Source: Sphingomonas chungangi
GTDB lineage: Bacteria; Pseudomonadota; Alphaproteobacteria; Sphingomonadales; Sphingomonadaceae
Direction of reading: 5' to 3'
Assembly (NCBI RefSeq): GCF_013778325.1
Contig: NZ_JACEIB010000027.1
Span: 620,001-684,000, forward strand
DNA: 64,000 bases
Both the position numbers and the translations under genes were made by a program. Each line of letters opens with the position of its first letter. Within the stretch, counting starts at the first letter, position 1. Shown here piece by piece: positions 52,191 to 60,420 of the stretch. The notes beneath the pieces are model-generated. The model did no database searches and was not told the DNA's origin. It worked only from the letters and a program-made list of their open reading frames with translations.

Positions 52191-52257
52191 AGGCCGGGAG
52201 CAGGCACAGGTTCGTTACGCTCTTCACCTCGCGCTCGCCCCGGCCTATGAGCCGCCG

Positions 52258-53466
52258 ATGGACGTGACGGACCTGCGCGTTGCCCTGTTTTCCGGCAACT
52301 ACAATTACGTGCGCGACGGCGCGAACCAAGCGCTCAACCGGCTGGTGGAATATCTGCTGCGCCAGGGCGCCGCGGTGCGCATCTACTCCCCCAAGGTGAG
52401 CAGACCCGCCTTCGATCACGTCGGCGATCTGGTCGGCGTGCCGGCGATCCCCCTGCCCGGACGTGCCGAATATCGCGCGCCGATCCTGCTCACGCCCGGC
52501 GTGAAGAAGGATCTCCACCGCTTCGATCCCAACATCATGCACGTCGCCTCGCCGGAGGTGCTGGGCCACGCGGCCGTGCGCCACGCGCACAAGAACAAGC
52601 TGCCGGTGGTCGCCTCCGTCCATACGAGGTTCGAAACCTATCCTCGCTATTACGGTTTCGCCTTCATGGAGGGGCTGGTCGAGGCGGGTTTGCGCCGCTT
52701 CTACCGTCGCTGCGACGCGATCTTCGCGCCGTCCGAATCGATGGCGCAGCTGCTGCGCGATCAGCGCATGAACTTCGATGTCGGCATCTGGTCGCGCGGT
52801 GTCGAGCGCGACATCTTCTCGCCCGAGCGGCGCGATACGGAATGGCGCCGCTCGCTCGGCATCGCCGACGACGAGGTCGCGGTCGGCTATATCGGCCGCC
52901 TCGTGATGGAAAAAGGCCTCGACGTCTTCGCCGACACCGTGGACCAACTGATCCGACGCGGCGTGAAGCACCGCCTGCTGATCGTCGGCGACGGCCCGGC
53001 GCGCGACTGGTTCGAGAAACGCCTGCCCGAGAACGCCGTCTTCGCCGGTTTCCAGGGCGGCCGCGATCTCGGCCGGGCGGCCGCCTCGATGGACCTGCTG
53101 TTCAACCCTTCCGTCACGGAGACATTCGGCAACGTGACATTGGAGGCGATGGCGGCGGGCATCCCCGTGATCGCGGCAGACGCCACCGGCAGCCAGAGCC
53201 TCGTCGAACCCGGCATCACCGGCGAGCTGGTGCGCCCCGGCGCGATCCATTTCTTTGCCGACGCCTTGGCGCATTACGTACAGGACGATGCCAAGCGTCG
53301 GGCGGCGGGCCATGCCGGCCGCGTCGCCAGCCGCGCCTATGAATGGGACAAGGTGAACCAGGCCTTGGTCGACCAATATCTGCGCATCGGCCGCCAGCGC
53401 GAGCGCGGCAGCATGGGCACGCCCGGCCTTCAGCGCGTGCCGTGGCCCGGCAGCCGGCGGCCCTGA
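52258..53466 (+). CDS. GT4-type glycosyltransferase
   Basis: A 402-residue GT-B fold transferase. The N-terminal domain starts RVALFSGNYNYVRDGANQALNRLVEYLLRQGAAVRIYSP; VASVHTRFETYPRYYG near residue 120 lies at the acceptor site; the C-terminal donor domain has VGYIGRLVMEKGLDVFADTV, LIVGDGPARDWFE and PSVTETFGNVTLEAMAAGIPVIAADATGSQSLVEPGITG with the EX7E-type motif. It probably transfers a sugar to a lipid, as in MgtA- or SQD2-like enzymes; the exact product is unknown. Confidence 0.85.
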   Translation: MDVTDLRVALFSGNYNYVRDGANQALNRLVEYLLRQGAAVRIYSPKVSRPAFDHVGDLVGVPAIPLPGRAEYRAPILLTPGVKKDLHRFDPNIMHVASPEVLGHAAVRHAHKNKLPVVASVHTRFETYPRYYGFAFMEGLVEAGLRRFYRRCDAIFAPSESMAQLLRDQRMNFDVGIWSRGVERDIFSPERRDTEWRRSLGIADDEVAVGYIGRLVMEKGLDVFADTVDQLIRRGVKHRLLIVGDGPARDWFEKRLPENAVFAGFQGGRDLGRAAASMDLLFNPSVTETFGNVTLEAMAAGIPVIAADATGSQSLVEPGITGELVRPGAIHFFADALAHYVQDDAKRRAAGHAGRVASRAYEWDKVNQALVDQYLRIGRQRERGSMGTPGLQRVPWPGSRRP

Positions 53467-53468
53467 GC

Positions 53469-54515
53469 TTGGACGCCCCGCCCCGCCCTCTTCCGGTCGC
53501 CGCCGATCTCTACGGCGATATCCAGCCGCCGAAGGAGGAGCGCTGGCGGGATTATCCGCCGGGGTTGGTGGTGGCCGTACTGGCATCCTTCGCCTCCGCC
53601 TATCTCGCCGAGCATTACGGTGCGCCGCTGACGCTGATGGCCCTGCTGGTGGGCCTCGCGCTGAACTTCCTCAACGGCGACAAGCGGCTGGGACCGGGCC
53701 TCGCCTTCGCGTCGCGGACGCTGCTGCGGATCGGCATCGTACTGGTCGGGGCGCGGGTGACGCTGGCGCAGGTGGTGGGGCTTGGACCGGTGGCGCTCGT
53801 CGCGGTGATCGTGATCACGGCGGCGACGATGCTGGCCGGCGTGCTGGCGGCGGAGCGGCTCGGCTTCGGTCGTGCATTCGGGGCATTGGCCGGCGGCGCC
53901 GTGGCGATCTGCGGCGCCTCGGCGGCGCTCGCGCTGGCGACGGTGTTGGGCGAGAAGCGGGTCAGCCAGGCGCAGCTTGCGCTGGTGCTGGTCGGCATCG
54001 CGGCATGGAGTGCTGCGGCGATGGTCGCCTATCCGGCGATCTGCCACCATCTCGGCTTCGCGGACAAGCAGGCCGGATTCGTGCTGGGCGCCGCGATCCA
54101 CGACGTCGCGCAATCGCTGGGCGCGGGCTATGCGTTCAGCCCGGCGGCCGGGCAGAATGCCGCGATCGTCAAACTGACGCGGGTGGCCTTGCTAGCCCCC
54201 GCGCTGGCGATCGTCGCGCGGCTCTTCCCGCAGCAGGGCGAGCAGACCGCCAAGCAGCCGATCCTCCCCTGGTACGTGGCGGGCTTCTTCGTGCTGGCGG
54301 CGATCAATTCGACCGGGATGGTACCCGCGAAGATCGGCGAGGGCGCGACCGATCTCGCCACCGCGATGCTGGTCTGCGCGGTGACCGCCACGGGCATCCG
54401 CTCGCCGATGGCGAGCCTGCTGGAGACGGGGCCGAAGCCGCTGCTGACGATCTCGATCGCGAGCGTTGTGGCGCTGGTGCTGTCGTGCGCGACGGCGGCG
54501 TTTTTGATCCGCTGA
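53469..54515 (+). CDS. YeiH-family putative sulfate exporter
   Basis: A 348-residue membrane protein of the UPF0324 family with about ten helices. FLNGDKRLGPGLAFASRTLLRIGIVLVGARVTLAQV near residue 65, GGAVAICGASAALALATVLG near 145 and GFVLGAAIHDVAQSLGAGYAFSPAAGQNAAIVKLTRVALLAP near 200 are family landmarks. The function is only predicted (anion export). The frame is open into the preceding gene; the TTG at 53469, three bases after its stop, is the most likely start, and a GTG at 53442 inside the preceding gene is an alternative. Confidence 0.85.
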   Translation: MDAPPRPLPVAADLYGDIQPPKEERWRDYPPGLVVAVLASFASAYLAEHYGAPLTLMALLVGLALNFLNGDKRLGPGLAFASRTLLRIGIVLVGARVTLAQVVGLGPVALVAVIVITAATMLAGVLAAERLGFGRAFGALAGGAVAICGASAALALATVLGEKRVSQAQLALVLVGIAAWSAAAMVAYPAICHHLGFADKQAGFVLGAAIHDVAQSLGAGYAFSPAAGQNAAIVKLTRVALLAPALAIVARLFPQQGEQTAKQPILPWYVAGFFVLAAINSTGMVPAKIGEGATDLATAMLVCAVTATGIRSPMASLLETGPKPLLTISIASVVALVLSCATAAFLIR

Positions 54516-54551
54516 ACATCCTCTCCATCGCAGATGGGGAGGATGAGAAGC

Positions 54552-54866
54552 CTACCGGTCCACCCGCGCCGTAACCCGGTGCATGAAGCTGTGGTTGGGC
54601 GCCTGGCCGCGCTGTACGTCGTGGAAGATGCCGCCGCCGAGTTGGGGCAGCACCATCTCGATCGCCAGCACCTGCTCGAGCTGGCGCACGTCGATCCTGA
54701 CCGACAGCCTGCCGTCGAACAGGAAACTGATCGCCGCTTCCTTGGGCAGCGAATCGCGCAGCAGCGTCAGCAGCTTGTTGAGCTCGTCCGAAACGACGGT
54801 GGAGCGCTTGTCCCCGTGCAGCCGGTCCACATTCTCGGGCAACTTGCCCTCGTTACGCGCGCTCAT
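54552..54866 (-). CDS. Unrecognised small soluble protein
   Basis: A 104-residue protein, acidic and basic residues mixed, without membrane segment or signal. It reads NVDRLHGDKRSTVVSDELNKLLTLLRDSLPKEAAISFLFDGRLSVRIDVRQLEQVLAIEMVLPQLGGGIFHDVQRG, suggesting a helix-strand fold, and ends FMHRVTARVDR. I do not recognise the family. Codon use is like the neighbours and the frame is clean, so it is probably real. It is convergent with the YeiH-like gene. The ATG at 54866 is preferred over an upstream alternative at 54896. Confidence 0.6.
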   Translation of the reverse strand: MSARNEGKLPENVDRLHGDKRSTVVSDELNKLLTLLRDSLPKEAAISFLFDGRLSVRIDVRQLEQVLAIEMVLPQLGGGIFHDVQRGQAPNHSFMHRVTARVDR

Positions 54867-54963
54867 GCCTGTGTCGTCTCCGCCTCGCTTGGTCACCGCG
54901 CGATGATGCGGTGCCGAGGCGGATGACGCAACGGCGTTCGTCGTCCGTTCATCGCAGCCCGCC

Positions 54964-55251
54964 TCAGCTCCAGGCGAACGGCAGCGGCGCCTCGCGGAAG
55001 GCGAAGCGGTCGAGATGCTCGGCGACGACCGTCTTCATCCGATCGAGCGTCTCGGAATCGGGAGCCTCAATGGTGGAGGTGAGCGCCTCCTCGTTTGCGT
55101 CGAGCGTCGCCACCGCCCCGCTCGGGAAGCGGATCGTGGCGTGGACGGGAGTGAACTCCACCTCCAGCTTGTGCGACCAGTGCTTAGCGAGCTGCTGAAG
55201 GTAGCGGCTGGCATTGGTCGTGGGGGTGATCGCGGTGGCAGCATTACTCAT
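54964..55251 (-). CDS. DUF2218 protein
   Basis: A 95-residue protein with the full DUF2218 pattern: ASRYLQQLAKHWSHKLEVEFTPVHATIRFPSGAVATLDANEEALTSTIEAPDSETLDRMKTVVAEHLDRFAFREAP. The HW-H and HLxRFAFRE motifs are the conserved parts. The family is small and cytoplasmic and often associated with siderophore or iron genes elsewhere; no such gene is next to it here. Function unknown. Confidence 0.85.
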   Translation of the reverse strand: MSNAATAITPTTNASRYLQQLAKHWSHKLEVEFTPVHATIRFPSGAVATLDANEEALTSTIEAPDSETLDRMKTVVAEHLDRFAFREAPLPFAWS

Positions 55252-55269
55252 GGATGCATATCCCTTCTT

Positions 55270-55350
55270 CCGTTCGCACCGCGCTTGTCGAAGTGCTGCC
55301 CTTCCCTTTCGAGAAGAAGGACAGGGCTTCGACGGGCTCAGCCCGAGCGG
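55270..55350. repeat. REP-like palindrome
   Basis: CCGTTCGCACCGCGCTTGTC followed by GAAGTGCTGCCC, with the other arm GACAGGGCTTCGACGGGCTC followed by AGCCCGAGCGG. A member of the same repeat family as 41624, less symmetric. It lies between the DUF2218 start and the PadR gene end. Confidence 0.55.
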
Positions 55351-55404
55351 ATTTCCGTGCTTCGAGGCCGAGGCGGCAGCGCAGAAGCTCCAGCCGCGTC
55401 ATTG

Positions 55405-56025
55405 TCAGAGCCGCTCGATCTTGCCGGCCGCCTCGTCGATGAGGGCGACGGCTTCCTGGATCGTCTCGATCTCGGCATCGGCCAGCTTGTGGATGATGAC
55501 CGCCTTGAGGTTGTGCATGGCGCGGCGGATCGAGGCGCTGTCGGTGCGCTCGCGCGCCTCGCCCAGCCCGTCGAGACGCGCCATCAACTCGGCGACCTCC
55601 TCGGCCTTTTCGGTGAGGACCCTCAGGCCCTCGGCGGTGGCGGCGAAGACCTTGCGGTTGCCTGAGCCAGAATCCGTTGGAGCCTGCTCCTCGATCTGCC
55701 CCATGTCGCCCAGCATGGTGAGAGTCGGATAGACCACGCCCGGGCTCGGCGCATAGACGCCGGCGGTGCGCTCCTCGATGGCGCGGATCAGGTCGTAGCC
55801 GTGGCGCGGCTGGTCGCCGATCAGGCGGAGCAGGACGAGCCGGAGCTCACCCCCGTCGAACAACCGGCGACGACCGCCGCCGCGCCCTTCGCGGCCTTCC
55901 GCGAAATGGGCCATGAAATGCTCGAAGCCCCGGCCGCGACCGAAGCCGCCGCGCATGGCATGCCATTCCTCATGGCCCTGATGGTGGCCGTGGCGGCCAC
56001 CGCGATGGTGAAAACCAAAACGCAT
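55405..56025 (-). CDS. PadR-family regulator with His/Gly/Arg-rich N-terminus
   Basis: A 206-residue regulator. Residues 1-55 are an unusual low-complexity extension (MRFGFHHRGGRHGHHQGHEE, then GGFGRGRGFEHF and GREGRGGGRRR). The winged HTH follows: LRLVLLRLIGDQPRHGYDLIRAIEERTAGVYAPSPGVVYPTLTMLGDMGQIEEQ, then a helical dimerisation tail. PadR proteins usually repress one target and their own gene. The palindromic A/T-rich region just upstream is the probable operator. The His-rich extension may bind metal; similar extensions occur in some alphaproteobacterial PadR proteins. The ATG is at 56025. Confidence 0.88.
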   Translation of the reverse strand: MRFGFHHRGGRHGHHQGHEEWHAMRGGFGRGRGFEHFMAHFAEGREGRGGGRRRLFDGGELRLVLLRLIGDQPRHGYDLIRAIEERTAGVYAPSPGVVYPTLTMLGDMGQIEEQAPTDSGSGNRKVFAATAEGLRVLTEKAEEVAELMARLDGLGEARERTDSASIRRAMHNLKAVIIHKLADAEIETIQEAVALIDEAAGKIERL

Positions 56026-56054
56026 GATGTGACTATCTCCTATCTGAATCGCAC

Positions 56055-56098
56055 TTAGATATATCTTAGATAGCGATCTATACAAGATATATCTTAGA
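56055..56098. promoter_or_regulatory. PadR operator array
   Basis: Two copies of the perfect palindrome AGATATATCT (56057-56066 and 56085-56094), 28 bp apart centre to centre, flank a third inverted repeat TAGAT-AGCG-ATCTA (56067-56080). The block starts 30 bases upstream of the PadR ATG and is very A/T-rich for this genome. Autoregulation by PadR is the simplest reading. Confidence 0.65.
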
Positions 56099-56110
56099 CA
56101 TTCCTGTCTC

Positions 56111-56228
56111 CCGTTCGCTCTGAGTAGGGACTGAGCGTAGTCGAAGGCCCGTATCGAAGGGTTTGGCGCGCGTGGCATTGCTTCGATACGCCGCTTCGAC
56201 AGGCTCAGCGGCTACTCAGCACGAACGG
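56111..56228. repeat. Long REP-like palindrome
   Basis: CCGTTCGCTCTGAGTAGGGA at the left end and GGCTACTCAGCACGAACGG at the right end, with complementary inner parts (GTAGTCGAAGGCCC, GTATCGAAGG against GCTTCGATAC and CGCTTCGACAGGCTCAG). About 118 bp, the longest of the family in this window. It separates the dxs end from the PadR operator. Confidence 0.65.
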
Positions 56229-56267
56229 TTTTGAAGGCAGCCGGATCGAATCCGTTGGCGGCGGGCT

Positions 56268-58193
56268 TTATGCCCGCGCGCCGCCGATCACACCGACCGA
56301 ATTGTGGCGCAGCGCCTTCAGCACCGTCTCGACGATACCGTCCGCATCGAGACCGGCCTCGGCATATTGCTTCTCGGGCTTGTCCTGCGCCTGGAAGATA
56401 TCCGGCAGGCGCAAGGTACGGATCTTGAGGCCGGCATCGGTCAGCCCCTCGTCCGACGCCAGCGTCAGCACATGCGCGCCGACGCCGCCGACCGCGCCCT
56501 CCTCGATCGTCACCACCACCTCGTGGGTAGCGCAGAGCTTGCGGATCAGCGCCTGATCGAGCGGCTTGGCGAAGCGCAGGTCAGCGACGGTCGCGGAGAG
56601 GCCCTGCGCGTCGAGCCGGTCGGCGGCCTTCATCGCCTCCTCGAGCCGGGTGCCGAGCGACAGGATCGCCACCTTCTTGCCCTCGCGGACGATGCGGCCC
56701 TTGCCGATCTCCAGCTGTTGCGGGGTCTCGGGCAGCGCCACTCCGATGCCGTTGCCGCGCGGATAGCGCAGCGCGATCGGGCCGTCGTCGTACACGGCAG
56801 CGGTGTGGACCATGTGGACCAGCTCGGCCTCGTCGGCGGCCGCCATCACCACCATGTTCGGCAGCGTCGCCAGATAGGTGACGTCGAACGAACCGGCGTG
56901 GGTCGATCCGTCCGCGCCCACCAGGCCGGCGCGGTCGATCGCGAAGCGCACCGGCAGGTTCTGGATCGCAACGTCGTGCACCACCTGGTCGTAGGCGCGC
57001 TGCAGGAAGGTCGAGTAGATCGCTGCGAACGGCCGCATCCCCTGCGCGGCGAGGCCCGCCGCGAAGGTCACGGCATGCTGCTCGGCGATACCGACGTCGA
57101 ACGTCCGCTCCGGAAACTTCTGCTGGAACTTGTCGAGGCCGGTGCCGCCCGGCATCGCCGCGGTGATCGCGACGATCGTCGGATCGCGCTCGGCCTCGGC
57201 CATCAGCGCTTTGGCGAACACACCGGTATAGCTCGGCGGGCCGGCGGGAGCCTTGGCCTGCTCGCCGGTGATCACGTCGAACTTCTGGACGCCGTGATAC
57301 TTGTCCGCCGCCGCCTCGGCCGGGGCATAGCCATGGCCCTTCTTGGTGACGACGTGGATCAGCACCGGGCCGTCCTTGGCATCCCGCACATTCTCCAGCA
57401 CGGGGATCAGGTGATCGAGATTGTGGCCGTCGATCGGGCCGACATAATAGAAGCCCAGCTCCTCGAAGAGCGTGCCGCCCATCGTCATGCCGCGGGCGAA
57501 CTCGTCGGTCTTGCGCGCGGCCTCGGCGAGCGGGCGCGGCAGCTTGTTGGCGAACTTCTTGGCGAGATCGCGCAAGGACAGGAACGGCCGGCTCGACACG
57601 ATCCGCGCCAGATAGGCCGAAAGGCCACCCACAGGCGGCGCGATCGACATGTCGTTGTCGTTGAGGATGACGACCAGCCGGTTGCCCGCCTGCTCGGCAT
57701 TGTTCATCGCCTCGTAGGCCATGCCGGCGGACATCGATCCATCGCCGATGACGGCGATCGCCTTGCCGGGCTTGCCCGCCAGCTTGTTCGCTACGGCAAA
57801 GCCGATAGCCGCCGAGATCGAGGTCGAGCTGTGCGCTGCGCCGAACGGATCATATTCGCTCTCGGCGCGCTGGGTGAAACCCGAGAGCCCCCCGCCCTGA
57901 CGCAGCGTGCGAATGCGGTCGCGCCGGCCGGTGATGATCTTGTGAGGGTAGCATTGGTGCCCGACATCCCAGATCAATTTGTCGTCGGGCGTGTCGAACA
58001 CATAATGGAGTGCGGTGGTGAGCTCGACCACGCCGAGGCCCGACCCCAGATGGCCGCCCGTCACGCCCACGGCCGAGATCATCTCAGCGCGCAGCTCTTC
58101 GGCCAGCTGGCGGAGTTGCTCCGGCTTCAGCTTGCGCAGGTCGGCGGGGACGATGACGGTATCCAAAAGGGGGGTGAAGGGGCGTTCGGACAC
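56268..58193 (-). CDS. dxs: 1-deoxy-D-xylulose-5-phosphate synthase
   Basis: A 641-residue thiamine-diphosphate enzyme of normal length. [39 protein letters not shown] near residue 50, [37 protein letters not shown] near 150 (GDG...N cofactor motif) and [38 protein letters not shown] near 370 (catalytic Glu) identify it. It joins pyruvate and glyceraldehyde 3-phosphate in the first step of the MEP isoprenoid route, feeding quinones, carotenoids and undecaprenol. The 648-residue plus-strand frame opposite is a shadow. Confidence 0.97.
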   Translation of the reverse strand: MSERPFTPLLDTVIVPADLRKLKPEQLRQLAEELRAEMISAVGVTGGHLGSGLGVVELTTALHYVFDTPDDKLIWDVGHQCYPHKIITGRRDRIRTLRQGGGLSGFTQRAESEYDPFGAAHSSTSISAAIGFAVANKLAGKPGKAIAVIGDGSMSAGMAYEAMNNAEQAGNRLVVILNDNDMSIAPPVGGLSAYLARIVSSRPFLSLRDLAKKFANKLPRPLAEAARKTDEFARGMTMGGTLFEELGFYYVGPIDGHNLDHLIPVLENVRDAKDGPVLIHVVTKKGHGYAPAEAAADKYHGVQKFDVITGEQAKAPAGPPSYTGVFAKALMAEAERDPTIVAITAAMPGGTGLDKFQQKFPERTFDVGIAEQHAVTFAAGLAAQGMRPFAAIYSTFLQRAYDQVVHDVAIQNLPVRFAIDRAGLVGADGSTHAGSFDVTYLATLPNMVVMAAADEAELVHMVHTAAVYDDGPIALRYPRGNGIGVALPETPQQLEIGKGRIVREGKKVAILSLGTRLEEAMKAADRLDAQGLSATVADLRFAKPLDQALIRKLCATHEVVVTIEEGAVGGVGAHVLTLASDEGLTDAGLKIRTLRLPDIFQAQDKPEKQYAEAGLDADGIVETVLKALRHNSVGVIGGARA

Positions 58194-58313
58194 AAAAATC
58201 TCCTTGGACCGCGCTGCTTACGCCAAGCCATTCGCCCTGTCGAACGGTGAACAAACCTTAATCCACAGCTCTGGCTTATGGCGCGGGTTTCCGGCGAAAA
58301 TCGGGCAGAATTG

Positions 58314-58799
58314 TCAGGAAGCTGTGCTTTTCACGGCACAATCGGTGCAGACACCGTGCACCTCGATCACCGGACGCTCCGGCGCGAAGCCGACCTTTTC
58401 TGCCGCCTCGCGCACCTTGGCCGCCACCGCGTCGTCGTCGACGTGGGTCGCCTGCCCGCACGTGTCGCACACCAGGAAGATGCAGTCGTGCCGACAGCCC
58501 GGATGCGGGTTGGCGATGTAGGCGTTGGCGCTCTCGATCCGCTGGGCGAGGTTGGAGCCCACGAACAGATCGAGGATGCGGTAAACGCTGTTCGCCGCGA
58601 TCCGGCGCCCCTGCGCGGCGGAAAGCTGCTCGGTGATGTCATAGGCGGAGGCGGGCTTTTCGAAGCCGTTCAGGATCTCGAAGACCGCGGCGCGGAGTTG
58701 CGTCCACTGTTCGCCGCGCGATTCCAGCTCGGCCTGCGCGGCCTCGGCGAGGGCGGCGCCATGATGGTGCGCGTGCGAATGTTTGGTGGCGGTGGCCAT
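58314..58799 (-). CDS. zur: Fur-superfamily regulator, Zur-like
   Basis: A 161-residue regulator with a His-rich N-terminus (HSHAHHHG). The winged HTH covers about residues 30-95 (QWTQLRAAVFEILNGFEKPASAYDITEQL...ANSVYRILDLFVGSNLAQRI); the C-terminal domain has HDCIFLVCDTCGQATHVDD and ends VHGVCTDCA, giving the two CxxC pairs of a structural zinc site. The HDCIFLVC pattern fits zinc regulators better than iron Fur (HHDH). The ATG is ten bases after the MerC-like gene, so the two are co-transcribed. Confidence 0.8.
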   Translation of the reverse strand: MATATKHSHAHHHGAALAEAAQAELESRGEQWTQLRAAVFEILNGFEKPASAYDITEQLSAAQGRRIAANSVYRILDLFVGSNLAQRIESANAYIANPHPGCRHDCIFLVCDTCGQATHVDDDAVAAKVREAAEKVGFAPERPVIEVHGVCTDCAVKSTAS

Positions 58800-58809
58800 A
58801 GCCGCCAAA

Positions 58810-59217
58810 TTAGGCGTGGCCGCGGCTTCCGGCAAGGTGGCCTCGTGCGTTCAATCGATGCGCGAATGCGAGCAGGGCGACGCCCGCCATGGTCGACAGG
58901 ATTTCGGGCAGGCCTTCCGCCCGGATCAGGCCGATCGCCATCAACGCCAGCCCGGCAAGACCGATCAGCAGCGGCCGAGCATCGCGGTGCGCGGCATAGC
59001 CCCGCCCGAGCGCGACGGCGCCGATAAAAATGGCAAGCGAGAAACCGATCTCGTGCCACGCCGGATTGGCAAGCGCCGCGCCCGCCGTCGCGAAGGTCGC
59101 GGCGAGCAACACGGTCGCGACGCAGTGGACAAGGCAGAGGCTGGAGAGCCCGATCGCGATCCGATCGAGGCGGCTGGTGGCCCGCTCACGCGGAGACTCG
59201 GGGAGGTGCGTCGCCAT
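58810..59217 (-). CDS. MerC-like membrane protein
   Basis: A 135-residue protein with four hydrophobic helices. RLDRIAIGLSSLCLVHCVATVLLAATFATAG in the first helix carries the two cysteines (Cys-Leu-Val-His-Cys) that define the MerC family, and NPAWHEIGFSLAIFIGAVALGRGYAAHRD follows. MerC was described as a mercury transporter, but it stands here in an operon with a Zur-like regulator and no mer genes, so transport of zinc or another soft metal is more likely. The ATG at 59217 follows GGGAGGTGCG-type upstream sequence only weakly on minus. Confidence 0.8.
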   Translation of the reverse strand: MATHLPESPRERATSRLDRIAIGLSSLCLVHCVATVLLAATFATAGAALANPAWHEIGFSLAIFIGAVALGRGYAAHRDARPLLIGLAGLALMAIGLIRAEGLPEILSTMAGVALLAFAHRLNARGHLAGSRGHA

Positions 59218-59246
59218 CGCCGGCGCATATGGCACCGGGCGGACAA

Positions 59247-59259
59247 TGATACAATATCA
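59247..59259. promoter_or_regulatory. Candidate Zur/Fur-type operator of merC-zur
   Basis: TGATA-CAA-TATCA: perfect 5-bp arms and a 3-base centre, 30 bases upstream of the MerC-like start, inside an A/T-rich patch. The size and A/T content fit boxes of the Fur superfamily. Next to it ATTTGCG-CAGC-CGCAAAT (59261-59278) forms a second perfect inverted repeat. Confidence 0.45.
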
Positions 59260-59343
59260 CATTTGCGCAGCCGCAAATTCCGTTCGGGCTGACGGTGTTT
59301 TGGGCATTGGCGGTGCGCATCCCACCACGCTAGAGCGGCTTCG

Positions 59344-60420
59344 ATGTCCGAAGTCCTCGCCTCCTCGCTTCTGATCCGCCTCCCCGGCCGCCCCGCGGCG
59401 CCGCGCCCCGCCCCGCGCGCATTCGGCGTCTGGCTGCTCGTCGTCGCGGCGATGGTGCTGGCGATCGTGATCGTCGGCGGGATCACCCGGCTGACGGAGA
59501 GCGGTCTCTCGATCGTCGAGTGGGATCCAATCCTCGGCGCCATCCCGCCGCTCACCCACGCGCAATGGCAAACGGCGTTCGACGGCTACAAGGCTATCCC
59601 GCAATACAGGGCCTTCAACCAGGGCATGACGCTGGAAGGGTTCCAGCACATCTTCTTCTGGGAATATCTCCATCGCCTGATCGCCCGCGGCATCGGCGCG
59701 GTGCTGCTGGCGGTGCTGGCGGTGTTCTGGTGGCGGCGCGCGATCCCCGAGGGGTTCGGCCGGCGCGCGGTGGCGATCTTCCTGCTGGGCGGGCTGCAGG
59801 GCGTAGTCGGCTGGTGGATGGTCTATTCGGGTCTGCAGTTCCGCACCGAGGTGAGCCATATCCGTCTCGCCGCGCACCTGCTGACCGCGCTGCTGATCTA
59901 TTCCTACCTGATCTGGACCGCGCTCGACCTGTTCGCGCTCTCCCGCGACCCCGCCTCGAAACCGGCGCGACTGGTGCCGCTGGCGGCGGCAGCGATCGCC
60001 ATCCTCGCCTTGCAGATCATGCTGGGCGCATTCACCGCCGGTTTGCGCGCGGGCTACGCCTTTTCGAGCTGGCCCAAGATGGGCGACGACTGGTTCCCGG
60101 CCGGCGGCTGGCGCCCTGAATGGTCCACGCTGCGCAACCTCGTCGACAATCCGATCGCCGTGCAGTTCGTGCATCGCTGGTGGGCCTGGGTGGCGCTGGT
60201 CGCGGTGATAGCGGTCGCGCGCTTCGCGAAGCAGGCGGGCAGCGGCCGCGCCGCGACCGCGATCGTCGCGGCGGTGATCGCGCAGATCCTGCTCGGCATC
60301 GCGACGCTGCTCACCGGCGTGCAGATCGAGATCGCGGTGGCACATCAGGCGATGGCCACCGTCCTGCTCGGCACCCTGATATGGGGCAGCCACGCGCTGG
60401 GCGAGACACGCGCGGCATGA
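59344..60420 (+). CDS. ctaA: Haem A synthase
   Basis: A 358-residue membrane protein of the COX15/CtaA type with eight helices. GGITRLTESGLSIVEWDPILGAIPPL near residue 40, FFWEYLHRLIARGIGAVLLAVLAVFWW near 95, VSHIRLAAHLLTALLIY near 175, RAGYAFSSWPKMGDDWFP near 235 and VQFVHRWWAWVALV near 275 supply the four haem-ligating histidines and the conserved Glu. It oxidises haem O to haem A for cytochrome c oxidase aa3. Divergent from the merC-zur pair. Confidence 0.95.
   Translation: MSEVLASSLLIRLPGRPAAPRPAPRAFGVWLLVVAAMVLAIVIVGGITRLTESGLSIVEWDPILGAIPPLTHAQWQTAFDGYKAIPQYRAFNQGMTLEGFQHIFFWEYLHRLIARGIGAVLLAVLAVFWWRRAIPEGFGRRAVAIFLLGGLQGVVGWWMVYSGLQFRTEVSHIRLAAHLLTALLIYSYLIWTALDLFALSRDPASKPARLVPLAAAAIAILALQIMLGAFTAGLRAGYAFSSWPKMGDDWFPAGGWRPEWSTLRNLVDNPIAVQFVHRWWAWVALVAVIAVARFAKQAGSGRAATAIVAAVIAQILLGIATLLTGVQIEIAVAHQAMATVLLGTLIWGSHALGETRAA

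Noticed and set aside
56304-58250. 648-residue plus-strand frame
   Set aside because: Antisense of dxs, no recognisable domain.
58810-59217. Mercury resistance operon
   Set aside because: A MerC-like protein is present, but no merA, merP, merT or MerR-type regulator lies nearby; the partner is a Zur-like gene.
60120-60416. 5' extension of the frame downstream of ctaA
   Set aside because: This part overlaps ctaA out of frame and is Arg/Pro-rich; the ATG overlapping the ctaA stop is the natural start.
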